Origin: an uncultured Aliivibrio sp.
GTDB lineage: Bacteria; Pseudomonadota; Gammaproteobacteria; Enterobacterales; Vibrionaceae
Assembly: GCF_946479765.1 (NCBI RefSeq)
Contig: NZ_CAMLHO010000005.1
Coordinates: 1 to 64,000, forward strand
DNA: 64,000 nucleotides
Direction: 5' to 3'
Shown here: positions 1-8,709 of the stretch, piece by piece
Position numbering within the stretch: position 1 is the first letter of the stretch
Layout of the letters: every line of letters begins with the position of its first letter
The notes under the pieces: generated by a model
The model's database searches: none
Told to the model about the DNA's origin: nothing
Seen by the model: the letters and a program-made list of their open reading frames with translations, nothing else
Program-made: the position numbers and the translations under genes

Positions 1-39
1 GATTATCAACTCACAAGTGCCCACACAGATTAATAGGTT

Positions 40-56
40 CAAATTGTTAAAGAGCT
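40..56 (-). promoter_or_regulatory. boxA antitermination site of the rrn leader
   Basis: The minus strand reads GCTCTTTAACAATTTG, nearly identical to the E. coli rrn boxA that binds NusB/NusE. A short hairpin of GAAGC/GCTTC type lies between P2 and boxA (about 70-88). Confidence 0.85.
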
Positions 57-104
57 TTTCTTCTACTTTCGAAGCTTTTTTGCTTCTCTGTGAAGAGGAC
101 GGTC

Positions 105-132
105 ATTTTATCAATTTAAGTCTCAGTGTCAA
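105..132 (-). promoter_or_regulatory. rRNA operon promoter P2
   Basis: On the minus strand a consensus -35 TTGACA (127-132) and -10 TAAAAT (105-110) are separated by 16 bp. It lies about 110 bp downstream of P1, the usual tandem P1/P2 arrangement of rrn operons. Confidence 0.8.
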
Positions 133-218
133 GCACTTATTTGAAACTTAATTTCTAACCGCTTACCTCACCAACCCTTACCTGCTCTATGTTGAGAGCT
201 CCGTGTCAGTGAGGTCGC

Positions 219-246
219 ATTATAGGGAGTTCGATCACATTAGCAA
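219..246 (-). promoter_or_regulatory. rRNA operon promoter P1
   Basis: On the minus strand a perfect -10 TATAAT (219-224) lies 16 bp from a -35 TTGCTA (241-246). An A/T-rich stretch upstream (247-275) could be an UP element. The bases after the -10 are GC-rich (GCGACCTC), as in stringently controlled rRNA P1 promoters. Confidence 0.8.
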
Positions 247-373
247 GCTTTAAATGTGTTTTTTTATATGTTTTCTCTCCATTTGAGTGCTATTTAAGCG
301 ATAGAAAACTTATACTTTATTACCCTTACCTGCGACACAGCTTGTGCACAAAGTTATCCACAATTGCTTGGTT

Positions 374-3300
374 TTAATCAAATGTAAACTGATAAATTAA
401 ATCCACAGCACCATCTACTCCAGAAACGGCTTCTATATATAGATCGCTAATAATTCGATATCTTAATGTAAACTCACCAAGGGAATTAAATATACCAACA
501 CCATACTTAACTTGTAAATCTGGTGCTATATAACCACTAATCGTCACTTGAGACTCTTCTCCTGAGCCCGCGGTATCTAATTGTAGATCTTGAACACCAA
601 AAGCTTGGCCTATTTCCCCAACGACTTTGCCACTTTTTGCTAAGCTCAACCCTATTAAAGTCGTCGTCATTGCATTCCCACCAGTATCACTACCAATATC
701 CTGCCCTCTTAATAGATAAGAGAGTGCATTCGCTTGCGGCATACTAGGGGAAGAGAAAATTTCTATTTTAGGTGTATCCGCAGGACCATTAACTCGGACT
801 CCAGCGGTAACATCATCTCTGGTGTTATTAGGATTACGAATGGCTTCAATATCAACATACGGCTGATCTGCCGGTCCATTGAATAATATCTTGCCTTTAG
901 TAATCTCAAGATCTTGCCCAAACGAACGATATGTCCCGTCTTTAATATTTACTTCACCAGTAATGAACGGACCTTTATTTTTCTGAGTAATATTCAATTT
1001 ACCAATCAAACCACCTTCTAACCCAAACGCAGACAAAAGAACATCATCCCCAATACTTATATTGATATCAGTTTCAACCTTCATTGGTAATGGCGTGCTT
1101 TTCTCTACAGGCTGTAAATCATCATTTAGAATAACCTCATCTTTTGATACTCCAACCGCACTCTCTGGCAATTCTTTAACTACAACTCTTCCCCATGGAA
1201 TGCCAATAGATCCTGTGATTTTAGCCAATGTAGGTATTACCCTAATTTTCATATCAGGCTTAACTTTTAATTTGACCATCGGAGGGACATTTACTTGAAG
1301 CTCTTTACCAAAAACATCCAAGCCTACTTTCCAATTCACAAGATCAGACCAATCACCAGAACCCGTAATATTAAGATCACCATCTGATGTTGTTATGACT
1401 GAAGTTAATTCTCCACTATGCCCAGTAAGGTTTATATTTATGCTTCCGTTATTAATATCAACAGGTGACACCTCACCTTTTACTTCAATGCTCTCAACAT
1501 TAAGGTCCCCTAATAATTTAGGATGCTCAGCTTGACCTGAAATTCTAATATCAGAATTAATCATTGCGTTTAATTGACTGTATTCACCTAAAAGAGGTTT
1601 AAGCATTTTTAATGAAATCTGATCAATCTTTGAGTTACCACTTAATTCTTTGGTTCCAGTAGGGTGATCTATCTTAAGATCCCCTTCCAACTTTCCATTA
1701 TCTGTTAACGCAATTAGCCAGTCTGTTGATAGCTCATCATTTTGCATTTCTGCATTAATAAGTATTTTATCCCAGCCTACTTTGAGTGTTTCTTCCATTT
1801 CTTGTTGCACACTACCTTCAGGTAAATAAAGAGAAGCTTTGATATAAGGTTTCTTACCTCTTGACCACTTTGCCAGAGCATCTAGATTCACCTCCCCGTT
1901 AATAACGGTTTCTTCTGGCAAGAACTTCTTAATTTTACTGAACTCAAAGTGCTTGATGCTTACGTCTGCACTTCCTGATTTTCCAGCCCTTAAATCTTTA
2001 TTAAGACATAAGGATGTATTTCCCTGACTCCAGCAATTCGCCTGGATAAATAGCTCTTCTTTTTTAATATCATAAGCAAGAGAGGCTTTCTTATCTAACT
2101 TCCATGGACCAATATCAGTATTAACATCAGCTTCACTCAATTCACCTTCCCATCCTGTTTTTCGATTTAATGCGCCTTTAAATAATAGATGGGAGTCAAT
2201 AACATTCGAATCTAAGTCAATTTGTAATTTATGATTGTTTTCTTTACCACTAAAGCGAATAACTAAATCTTTAAGCGTTTGATTTTGGTATTGACCACCT
2301 AATAACTTGATACTCACATCTGCATCAATCATAGGCGTAGGTACGATATAACCTCGGATAGAAGCTTTGTTAAGAGTCGCTTCTTTAGATAATTTCAACC
2401 CTAAAGCATCTATATCAAGATTAATTCGAGGCTCTGTTAGCTTTCCAGTTAATTCAACATTGCCAAAAAGTTTACCGTGAACATCCGGAACACTGTCTGA
2501 TAGCTCAGGAAAATCAATACTGACATTAAGATCCCATTCCTTATCTAATGAACCAGAAATCGAAAGTCCATTATCACCATGATTTAATGTTAACTGTGAA
2601 ATATCTAAATGCGGTTCACCCGTTCCCTTTATATCATCAGCCTTTAATGATCCATTAATCGTTAATGGATACTTTCTAAATATGCCATTAATGTCGATTA
2701 GAGGTGTATTGACTTCCCAGCCCCCCTCTTTAGTTAAGCTGCCCGCAGTTACAAACTCTCCGCTAATATTTCCTTCAGCTTCTGGCCATTGCAATCCTGG
2801 TTGAATATTTTGTAGATAGACTGTACTTTTCCAGTTAGCTAAAGAAGCCCAATTAGCTTCAGCATTACCAGAAACCGTGCCACCTAATGTATCAATTATA
2901 AAATCAGATAAATTAACTTCTTGTAAGTTTCCTTTCCCTTCAAGTCGAACATCTGTTTGAGGAATAGTTTTCCCCTCTATATATAGAGCAGCAGAAAATT
3001 GGTATTTATCGAGGTCTCCCTTTGCTTTTATATTAGGAACCGATAATTTCAATTCTTTTTCTCCAGATAACGGCCAATACAAATCCGTTTTAGATACATG
3101 AAGATCAAAAGGCAATGTTTTCTCTAATGGATGAATGTCTATATCTATCGTTGTTTTTAAACCACCAAAAACGGTTAAATCAGCATCTAAATCCGCAATG
3201 CTCCCTGTCGCAATAAGTTTAACTTTATGCCCTTTTAATTCAGTTTCTTTTAATTCAGCAGTTGCTTCTAGGTTTAATGGATAATCACCTTTTAAAGTGA

Positions 3301-4168
3301 TGTCATTTTTTAAAGAGACATTTACCTGTGGCATGTCTAAATGAAATTCTGAAATGCTTACATTAGACTCACTAGCAACGCCCTTAAAATCTAATCGATT
3401 AATCTCAACGGGGGTCTCTTGCTCTAAAATGAAGTCACGTAGCTCAAACTGCTCAACATTAATGTTAAGAGGGATGTAAACATCAGGTAAGACAATGGTC
3501 GTATCCGTCGTCGGTGCAACTGTTTTTTCTGCCTTTGCTTCGCTGGTTTCACTCTTAGCTAACTCCACACGGATCTTTTTCCACGTCAAAGGCGTTATAG
3601 TTAAATCATTCTTATATAATTTAATACCCGTGGAAAATGTATCCCATTGAAGGTTATTACCCAAAATATTTGCATTAACCTTATTAATAGTAATATTGGA
3701 TATATTTATAGGTAACGGAATAGAAAGCAGTTTATTCGGTGTCGTCTCTTTACTAACGGGTTGTTCACTTGATTGCGGCAGTTTAGGGAAGTCTAACGTC
3801 AATCCATTAATGGTAATGTCGTCTACACAAAGAGATGGCTCCATTAAGCATTTGGTTGTAATCGCTAAATGAAAATCAGATATATCAGCATCAAGTAGTT
3901 CTTTATTTTTATAAGATATACCAGATAAATAAAATTTAGGAAGTAGGCTTCCTTTGGTACTTTTAATTGATAATTGAGGTAACGCTTTTTCTGCCCCCCA
4001 AACAATCAAGTTTAAGCCAGTGTTAGTAAAAACCAATCCGCCAACTAATAGTAAAACAACCAGTAGTAAGCTTGGTAGAAATAACGCCAGACAAATACAA
4101 TGGCGACTAAAGCGACGCTTCTCTTTTAACGTTTGGTTCTTTTCTTCTTTTATATCTAAAGAACTCAT
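374..4168 (-). CDS. tamB: TamB, inner-membrane subunit of the translocation and assembly module
   Basis: TamB is an AsmA-like, very long periplasmic bridge. It works with the barrel protein TamA in outer-membrane protein assembly and probably phospholipid transport. The 1264-residue product is of normal size. It has one N-terminal membrane helix (about residues 25-50), a long run of repetitive beta-rich sequence that would form the hydrophobic groove, and the conserved C-terminal DUF490/TamB domain (about the last 350 residues), ending in an aromatic beta strand (YQFTFD). Its start codon overlaps the tamA stop by 4 bp, so the two are translationally coupled, as in E. coli. It ends against the rRNA operon promoters; I see no clear terminator between them. 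Identification is strong from order and architecture. Confidence 0.93.
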   Translation of the reverse strand: MSSLDIKEEKNQTLKEKRRFSRHCICLALFLPSLLLVVLLLVGGLVFTNTGLNLIVWGAEKALPQLSIKSTKGSLLPKFYLSGISYKNKELLDADISDFHLAITTKCLMEPSLCVDDITINGLTLDFPKLPQSSEQPVSKETTPNKLLSIPLPINISNITINKVNANILGNNLQWDTFSTGIKLYKNDLTITPLTWKKIRVELAKSETSEAKAEKTVAPTTDTTIVLPDVYIPLNINVEQFELRDFILEQETPVEINRLDFKGVASESNVSISEFHLDMPQVNVSLKNDITLKGDYPLNLEATAELKETELKGHKVKLIATGSIADLDADLTVFGGLKTTIDIDIHPLEKTLPFDLHVSKTDLYWPLSGEKELKLSVPNIKAKGDLDKYQFSAALYIEGKTIPQTDVRLEGKGNLQEVNLSDFIIDTLGGTVSGNAEANWASLANWKSTVYLQNIQPGLQWPEAEGNISGEFVTAGSLTKEGGWEVNTPLIDINGIFRKYPLTINGSLKADDIKGTGEPHLDISQLTLNHGDNGLSISGSLDKEWDLNVSIDFPELSDSVPDVHGKLFGNVELTGKLTEPRINLDIDALGLKLSKEATLNKASIRGYIVPTPMIDADVSIKLLGGQYQNQTLKDLVIRFSGKENNHKLQIDLDSNVIDSHLLFKGALNRKTGWEGELSEADVNTDIGPWKLDKKASLAYDIKKEELFIQANCWSQGNTSLCLNKDLRAGKSGSADVSIKHFEFSKIKKFLPEETVINGEVNLDALAKWSRGKKPYIKASLYLPEGSVQQEMEETLKVGWDKILINAEMQNDELSTDWLIALTDNGKLEGDLKIDHPTGTKELSGNSKIDQISLKMLKPLLGEYSQLNAMINSDIRISGQAEHPKLLGDLNVESIEVKGEVSPVDINNGSININLTGHSGELTSVITTSDGDLNITGSGDWSDLVNWKVGLDVFGKELQVNVPPMVKLKVKPDMKIRVIPTLAKITGSIGIPWGRVVVKELPESAVGVSKDEVILNDDLQPVEKSTPLPMKVETDINISIGDDVLLSAFGLEGGLIGKLNITQKNKGPFITGEVNIKDGTYRSFGQDLEITKGKILFNGPADQPYVDIEAIRNPNNTRDDVTAGVRVNGPADTPKIEIFSSPSMPQANALSYLLRGQDIGSDTGGNAMTTTLIGLSLAKSGKVVGEIGQAFGVQDLQLDTAGSGEESQVTISGYIAPDLQVKYGVGIFNSLGEFTLRYRIISDLYIEAVSGVDGAVDLIYQFTFD

Positions 4169-5886
4169 ATCTCAGGCCCTAACGTAAAATGAATTTTAAA
4201 TTCATCACCCGGTTTAGCATCTAAACCCCACGCAAAATCCAATCGAACGGGCCCGACAGGAGACGCCCATCGCACCCCCATACCTACACCCGTTTTCCAA
4301 TCAGGAGTTTCAATCCAAGCATCACCATAATCAACAAATGTTGCTAGCCACCAATTACCAATAACTCGATATTGATACTCTAGGCTTGTTGTAGCCATAA
4401 ATTGACCACCCGTTAAATAGCCACTACTGTCTTTAGGTGAAATTTCTTCATAACCATAACCACGAACACTATTGTCACCACCAGCAAAGAATCGGATAGA
4501 GGGCGGTAACTTATAAAAATTATCCGTATAAATTGCACCTACTTCCGCCCTAGCAACACCGCGATGATTTTCTCCGATACTACGAATAATCGCTCCTTGT
4601 GCCTGAAGACGAAGTAGTTTGGCATCTGACGTTAAAGCTTGATCTGTTACTTCAATCGTAAAGGCTTTTTTATCTCCCCACATTGGCATGGTGCCACCAC
4701 GAGTTCGAGTCTGAGAAAATGAAATACCCGGAAGCACTAACCACGCAGAACCATCTTGAATGCCTTGAGTAAACTCTTCATAAAGAAAACGTGTATAAAT
4801 AGTGCGGTGCCAACCAGAATCAAACACCCAATGTCTCTCAAATGCCAAATTTGATTCTAAACTGTCTGTATCTCGGTTATCGACATTCTTCAAACCATAC
4901 TTAGCAATGTAGTAATCTTTAAGTACTTGCTCTAGAGGGATTTTATATGACACCGTAGCTTCTTGTTCTGGCTTTGAAACAGAGATCGCGCTATCTAAGC
5001 TATGCCCGTATTGATTTAACCATGGTTTTTTCCAACGAACTTTCCCCCTTACACCGACATCCGTGGAATAACCAATACTGGTTTCTATTTGATTACGTAC
5101 TTGCGGTAATAAATGCACTTTCATTGGCAGTTGTCGGCTTTTCCCTACCGAGTCAAGATCCGGCTCAACATAAACAGAAGAGAACCACTCTGTATTAGAA
5201 AGAGATTGGTTTAGATCGCCAATTTTACTTGCAAGGTATGGGTCACCTTCTTTGAAAGGAATAATTGACCGGACACGTTTCTCTTCAATCTGACTTCCTT
5301 CAATCGTTGTCGCACCAAAGCTATAACGCTGACCGCTATCATAATGTAAACGCACCATCGCCTGATGTCGTCCGGGGGCAACGTCCAATTGATTTAATGA
5401 AAAGTCACCGTCAAAGTAGCCTTTTCTTAGTGCTAAATTTTGTAATGTGCTTTTCAAGCTTTCATAATTGCCATGATTGAGTACTTGCCCTAAATTCAAG
5501 TCAGAATTATCTACAGCCCGAATAAAATCGACATCATCTTTAGCCTCACCCGTAATCAATATATCACTGACATATATATAAACAGGTTCCCCAGAGGAAA
5601 CAGTAACTAAAAGAGTATGATCTCCTTTTTCACCCTCAACAGTAAACGTGATTGTTGGTTGGTAATAACCTAATGCTTTGAGTGCGTCATTGATACTTTC
5701 TTCAAGGCGAGATTGAAAGCGAAGAGAGACTGAATAATCTTCTTCTGGAATACCTGAGATGTAGGCTTCTACATTACTCAATAAAGGTCCATCTAAACCC
5801 TCAATGTCTAATTCTGTTTCTGCCGATACTTTAAAAGTCGTAATAAACAAACAGGAAATAAAAAAGAGGGGTAACTTTTTTGTCAT
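4165..5886 (-). CDS. tamA: TamA, Omp85-family outer membrane barrel
   Basis: This is the outer-membrane partner of TamB. A signal peptide of about 22 residues (ending near VSA) is followed by three POTRA domains (about 25-260) and a 16-strand Omp85 barrel. The barrel carries the family motif VRGY (FAGGDNSVRGYGYEE) and the late segment GPVRLDFAWGL. The 573-residue length is normal for TamA. It is first in the tamA-tamB operon and divergent from msrA, the same neighbourhood as in E. coli (msrA-tamA-tamB). The C-terminal residues LGPEI do not end in an aromatic residue, unlike most barrels, but the penultimate strand is intact. Confidence 0.93.
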   Translation of the reverse strand: MTKKLPLFFISCLFITTFKVSAETELDIEGLDGPLLSNVEAYISGIPEEDYSVSLRFQSRLEESINDALKALGYYQPTITFTVEGEKGDHTLLVTVSSGEPVYIYVSDILITGEAKDDVDFIRAVDNSDLNLGQVLNHGNYESLKSTLQNLALRKGYFDGDFSLNQLDVAPGRHQAMVRLHYDSGQRYSFGATTIEGSQIEEKRVRSIIPFKEGDPYLASKIGDLNQSLSNTEWFSSVYVEPDLDSVGKSRQLPMKVHLLPQVRNQIETSIGYSTDVGVRGKVRWKKPWLNQYGHSLDSAISVSKPEQEATVSYKIPLEQVLKDYYIAKYGLKNVDNRDTDSLESNLAFERHWVFDSGWHRTIYTRFLYEEFTQGIQDGSAWLVLPGISFSQTRTRGGTMPMWGDKKAFTIEVTDQALTSDAKLLRLQAQGAIIRSIGENHRGVARAEVGAIYTDNFYKLPPSIRFFAGGDNSVRGYGYEEISPKDSSGYLTGGQFMATTSLEYQYRVIGNWWLATFVDYGDAWIETPDWKTGVGMGVRWASPVGPVRLDFAWGLDAKPGDEFKIHFTLGPEI

Positions 5887-5999
5887 ACTTATAATGATTC
5901 TATTGATTCAATAATACATTCTATGTAATGGTAATTTACTCGCTTTGTAGTGTAGCACAAGGTAAAAGTCTTCCAAATGACTCAGTTGAAGGATGCGAC

Positions 6000-6584
6000 A
6001 TGACTATAAATAAAAATAACACGATGGATCTATCCCCTCACTTTATCTTTAACGTTAATTTAGAGGAACAACCCAAAGAGCATGATGTTATCTATTTTGG
6101 GATGGGTTGTTTTTGGGGAGCAGAACGTCTTTTTTGGCAATTACCTGGCGTTTACTCTACTGCCGTTGGATACAGCGGAGGAATTACATTAAACCCTACT
6201 TATAAAGATGTTTGTTCAGGAAACACTGTACACGCAGAAGTAGTTAAAGTGGTTTTTGACCCTTCTGTCATCTCTCTCGAAACCTTACTTCATTCTTTTT
6301 GGCAAAAACACGACCCTACTCAGGGAATGCGTCAAGGCAATGATCTCGGTACACAGTACAGATCGACCATTTATACTCATTCTGATAATCAACAATTAAT
6401 TGCTGAAAAAACAAAGCAACAATATCAAGCAGCGTTACAAGCGCAAAACATTACTCATCTTATTACTACTGAAATAAAGCCAGCATCAACTTTCTACTTT
6501 GCGGAAGAAGAGCATCAGCAATACTTAGCAAAAAATCCAACGGGTTACTGCGGCCTAGGTGGAACTGGTGTTTGTTTCATATAA
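6000..6584 (+). CDS. msrA: MsrA, peptide methionine-S-sulfoxide reductase
   Basis: It reduces the S form of methionine sulfoxide in proteins and free methionine, using thioredoxin. The catalytic motif GCFWGAE places the active Cys at residue 37. The C-terminal resolving cysteines are present in GYCGLGG and GVC. I chose the ATG at 6000 because GAAGGA lies 6 bp upstream; the frame stays open up to 5928, but the extra 24 residues are not like MsrA. The product is then 194 residues, close to the E. coli protein, to which it is very similar throughout ([31 protein letters not shown]). It is divergent from tamA and convergent with ytfK. Confidence 0.93.
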   Translation: MTINKNNTMDLSPHFIFNVNLEEQPKEHDVIYFGMGCFWGAERLFWQLPGVYSTAVGYSGGITLNPTYKDVCSGNTVHAEVVKVVFDPSVISLETLLHSFWQKHDPTQGMRQGNDLGTQYRSTIYTHSDNQQLIAEKTKQQYQAALQAQNITHLITTEIKPASTFYFAEEEHQQYLAKNPTGYCGLGGTGVCFI

Positions 6585-6587
6585 ATA

Positions 6588-6620
6588 AAAAAAGTGCTCT
6601 TTTTAGGAGCACCTTTCTTC
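6588..6620. terminator. Bidirectional terminator between msrA and ytfK
   Basis: GTGCTC pairs with GAGCAC (stem 6594-6612) around a short T-rich loop, flanked by an A run before and a T-rich run after. It can serve both convergent genes. Confidence 0.7.
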
Positions 6621-6633
6621 TTTTCTATTGAAT

Positions 6634-6849
6634 TTAAGCGGGCATTACTGACAATTGACGAATATGTTGATTGACTTCACTCATTACCGATAGCATTTTT
6701 CTATTCTCTTTATTTGGCATCAGTAATTTTCCGCCGTCAAACTCAAAAGACCCTACGCCCTCAATATGAAGCTGTCCTTTAAATAACGTTTTTACGAAAC
6801 GAGCCACTTGAAGTGGTCGGTAAGCCTTAAAATTTCTAAACATAGCCAT
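6634..6849 (-). CDS. ytfK: YtfK, DUF1107 modulator of SpoT
   Basis: This 71-residue basic protein aligns along its whole length with E. coli YtfK (RPLQVARFVKTLFKG, GVGSFEFDGGKLLMP, LSVMSEVNQ). In E. coli, YtfK binds SpoT and shifts it towards (p)ppGpp synthesis under phosphate or fatty-acid starvation; that is known for the family and is transferred here by similarity. The neighbourhood (ytfJ, ytfK, msrA, tamA, tamB) is also that of E. coli, but ytfL, which lies between ytfK and msrA there, is absent. I saw no clear Pho box in the 247-bp gap shared with ytfJ. Confidence 0.85.
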   Translation of the reverse strand: MAMFRNFKAYRPLQVARFVKTLFKGQLHIEGVGSFEFDGGKLLMPNKENRKMLSVMSEVNQHIRQLSVMPA

Positions 6850-7096
6850 TACCTCAATAATCCATATAAGGTGTTTATTAATAGTCCATCAAAACATACT
6901 GTTTTTATTATTATGTTTTATCTAAAAACAAGTCGAACAAAACATTTAATTAACATTATAGAATGCAAAACAGTGTACTACAAGTTGGATTTAACTTTTT
7001 ACCAACAATTACCACCTAGCACATTAGTACTGGTCGAATCGCTTTTTATTAAGCCCTGCATTACACTACAAACACTCATTTCCAAGGATAATAAAA

Positions 7097-7648
7097 ATGA
7101 ACATAGTAAAACTACTCGGTCTTACCGCTTGCCTATTACCTTCTCTTTCTTTTGCTCACAACATTTCACTAAACCAAAGCGTACCGTCAGTCTCTGTTGA
7201 GCAATATGGTGAAATCACTTATGTCAACGATGCTGCGGCATATCAAACGTGGAACAGTGAGCAACTAAAAGGAAAAGTTAGAGTTTTACAGGCCATTGCA
7301 GGTCGAAGCGGTGCTAAAGCAATGAACGCTGATCTTATGAGTGCCATTACCTTAGAAAAGTTCCCTAAATCAAAATATCAAACGACAACTATCATTAATC
7401 AAGACGATTCCATTTGGGGTACTGGCGGATTTGTAAAATCGTCTGCTGAAGAAAGCAAAAAAGAATTTTCATGGTCATCTATGGTTCTTGATGAAAATGG
7501 CAAGGTAGCTAAAGCATGGGATCTTCAACCGGAAAGCTCAGCTATCATTCTTCAAGATAAAAAAGGAAATGTCGTTTTTGTTAAAGAAGGCAAACTATCT
7601 TCTGATGAAGTTAAGCAAGTGATCGCCCTAATTCACGCCCAGCTATAA
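7097..7648 (+). CDS. ytfJ: YtfJ family periplasmic protein
   Basis: The protein has a signal peptide of about 20 residues (cleavage after SFA) and a thioredoxin-like YtfJ domain. Typical blocks are WNSEQLKGKVRVLQAIAGR, QTTTIINQDDSIWGTGGFV and the aspartate-rich VLDENGKV. It lacks a CXXC pair, so ordinary disulfide chemistry is not expected. The 183-residue length equals that of E. coli YtfJ, whose role is not firmly known. It has its own start preceded by AAGGA at 7084-7088 and is divergent from ytfK. I give the family with confidence but no biochemical function. Confidence 0.85.
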   Translation: MNIVKLLGLTACLLPSLSFAHNISLNQSVPSVSVEQYGEITYVNDAAAYQTWNSEQLKGKVRVLQAIAGRSGAKAMNADLMSAITLEKFPKSKYQTTTIINQDDSIWGTGGFVKSSAEESKKEFSWSSMVLDENGKVAKAWDLQPESSAIILQDKKGNVVFVKEGKLSSDEVKQVIALIHAQL

Positions 7649-7657
7649 ATAAATGGC

Positions 7658-7689
7658 TTGCTTATAAATTGTTATATTATTACATTTAC
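7658..7689 (+). promoter_or_regulatory. zrg operon promoter with overlapping Zur-like operator
   Basis: A -35-like TTGCTT (7658-7663) and a -10-like TACATT (7681-7686) are 17 bp apart. Over the -10 lies TGTTATATTATTACA (7670-7684), a dyad with 12 of 15 positions symmetric. It fits the gammaproteobacterial Zur consensus (GAAATGTTATAnTATAACATTTC). Zn-loaded Zur bound here would block RNA polymerase. The operon downstream encodes zinc-binding proteins, and zur itself lies at 32964. Confidence 0.7.
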
Positions 7690-7715
7690 CGCTCAAACTA
7701 TTTCAGGGCGGTACA

Positions 7716-8006
7716 ATGCAAGCTCATTTTTTTACTAAACAGCGTTGGTTAAATTGGAGTTTAGCGATTACTCTAACGCTGTTTAGTATCTTGGCTGCCT
7801 ATCACCAAATTGATTCCAATGTACAGCATCATGAAAACCACCATTGCCAGCTATTTCATTCAATTAGCTCTGGGCTTGCTGTTCATTTTAATTATCCCCC
7901 TATTATCCCTCAAGCTATTATTCATTTTACATTCTCAACTATAGAGAATAGCTCTCCATTTTCGATTACTGTTCATTCACGAGCCCCTCCTTTTTCTATC
8001 GTCTAA
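7716..8006 (+). CDS. Small DUF2607-like Vibrio protein, first gene of the zinc operon
   Basis: This 96-residue protein has one hydrophobic N-terminal segment (about residues 13-30, WSLAITLTLFSILAAYH), which is a membrane anchor or signal sequence. A histidine-rich stretch follows (QHHENHHCQLFHS, about 37-49), with five His, one Cys and one Gln, well suited to metal binding. The rest is hydrophobic with many Pro and Ser. It resembles the DUF2607 family known only from Vibrionaceae; I am only fairly sure of that name. It starts 27 bp after the Zur-like box and leads the operon, so a role in zinc capture or sensing is a fair inference. In V. cholerae the corresponding operon is zrgABCDE, and I cannot assign the letter. 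Confidence 0.65.
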   Translation: MQAHFFTKQRWLNWSLAITLTLFSILAAYHQIDSNVQHHENHHCQLFHSISSGLAVHFNYPPIIPQAIIHFTFSTIENSSPFSITVHSRAPPFSIV

Positions 8007-8055
8007 TATTAATAAATACATCACATTTATAATTCGTCGATAATAGGAAGCTCTT

Positions 8056-8673
8056 ATGCTTATCTGTAATAAAAAAAATGCTCTACGCCTAATAATCTCT
8101 AGTACATTATTTTCTATGCCATTGTTCACCTATGCAGCAGATCACCACCATGATGAACATGAAAACTCAGAGCATCGCCAGCACGGAGCACACGTTCATG
8201 GTGTAGTCGAAACCAATATTGCCCAAGATGGTGAACACTTACTTTTTGAAATCACAGCTCCTGGCTCTGATGTCATTGGTTTTGAACACGCCCCTCAAAA
8301 TAAAGAACAAGACCTATTACTAGAACAAGCCATCATTAAACTGAAAGAACCAAGCTCAATTTTTTCCTTACCAGCAGCAGCTAACTGCGTAGTCTCCGAT
8401 GTACATATTTCTCATAACATGAAGCCTGATGACCATGACCATGACCATGACCATGACCAGCATGATGGTGAACACCATAAAGAACATAGCAAGCATGGTG
8501 AATTTACCGCTCAATATGAATATCATTGTGAAGAAATGCCAAAACTAAACCAAATAGAAACACAGTGGTTTACCGTATTTACTCACACACAAAAAATGAC
8601 CGTTCAATATTTAGGTGATTCAGGACAGAAAGCCGCGACGTTAACCGCTAAAAATACAGTTTTGGCTCTATAA
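8056..8673 (+). CDS. zrgA: ZrgA-like periplasmic zinc-binding protein (DUF2796)
   Basis: The precursor has a signal peptide ending near TYA (about residue 27), a His-rich N-terminus, and the motif HGAHVHGVVETNIAQDG typical of DUF2796/ZrgA. A central His/Asp loop (about residues 122-150) contains DHDHDHDHDQHDGEHHKEHSKH. A final segment with LNQIETQWFTVF follows. Such loops bind several Zn(II) ions in family members. In V. cholerae the zrg genes work beside ZnuABC for zinc uptake. The loop is encoded by a GACCAT hexanucleotide repeat. The gene is the second of a five-gene operon and is followed by a strong hairpin before the ATPase gene. Confidence 0.82.
   Translation: MLICNKKNALRLIISSTLFSMPLFTYAADHHHDEHENSEHRQHGAHVHGVVETNIAQDGEHLLFEITAPGSDVIGFEHAPQNKEQDLLLEQAIIKLKEPSSIFSLPAAANCVVSDVHISHNMKPDDHDHDHDHDQHDGEHHKEHSKHGEFTAQYEYHCEEMPKLNQIETQWFTVFTHTQKMTVQYLGDSGQKAATLTAKNTVLAL
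8431..8460 (+). repeat. GACCAT hexanucleotide tandem repeat inside zrgA
   Basis: Four perfect GACCAT units (8431-8454) and a fifth ending in G (8455-8460) encode alternating Asp-His. Units are in frame, so gain or loss by slippage would change the length of the metal-binding loop without a frameshift. Confidence 0.9.
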
Positions 8674-8679
8674 TTTAGG

Positions 8680-8703
8680 TATGGTGGTGGCAACACCACC
8701 ATA
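8680..8703 (+). promoter_or_regulatory. Intergenic hairpin between zrgA and the ATPase gene
   Basis: TATGGTGGTG and CACCACCATA form a perfect 10-bp stem closed by a GCAA (GNRA-type) tetraloop. No T run follows, so it is not a classic terminator. It ends 6 bp before the ATPase start at 8710, which has no visible Shine-Dalgarno sequence. It may protect the zrgA mRNA 3' end or restrain translation of the next gene. Confidence 0.75.
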
Positions 8704-8709
8704 ATTATT

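Larger units (their letters stand above)
1..212 (-). other. 5' leader of an rRNA operon (16S gene lies beyond the left edge)
   Basis: Read on the minus strand, this stretch matches the layout of a gammaproteobacterial rrn leader: two promoters, then a boxA antiterminator, then the conserved CTGTGTGGGCAC segment that precedes 16S rRNA in E. coli. No rRNA itself is in the window. The operon is transcribed leftwards, away from tamB, which ends just upstream. That 16S follows is inference from the leader. Confidence 0.85.

Noticed and set aside
6850..7096. Pho box for ytfK
   Set aside because: E. coli ytfK is reported to respond to phosphate, but I could not find two convincing CTGTCAT-like units here.
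6808..7200. Open frame across the ytfK-ytfJ gap
   Set aside because: It overlaps the ytfJ coding start and the ytfK start in other frames, has no ribosome site and shows no protein-like pattern. It is taken as the promoter region.
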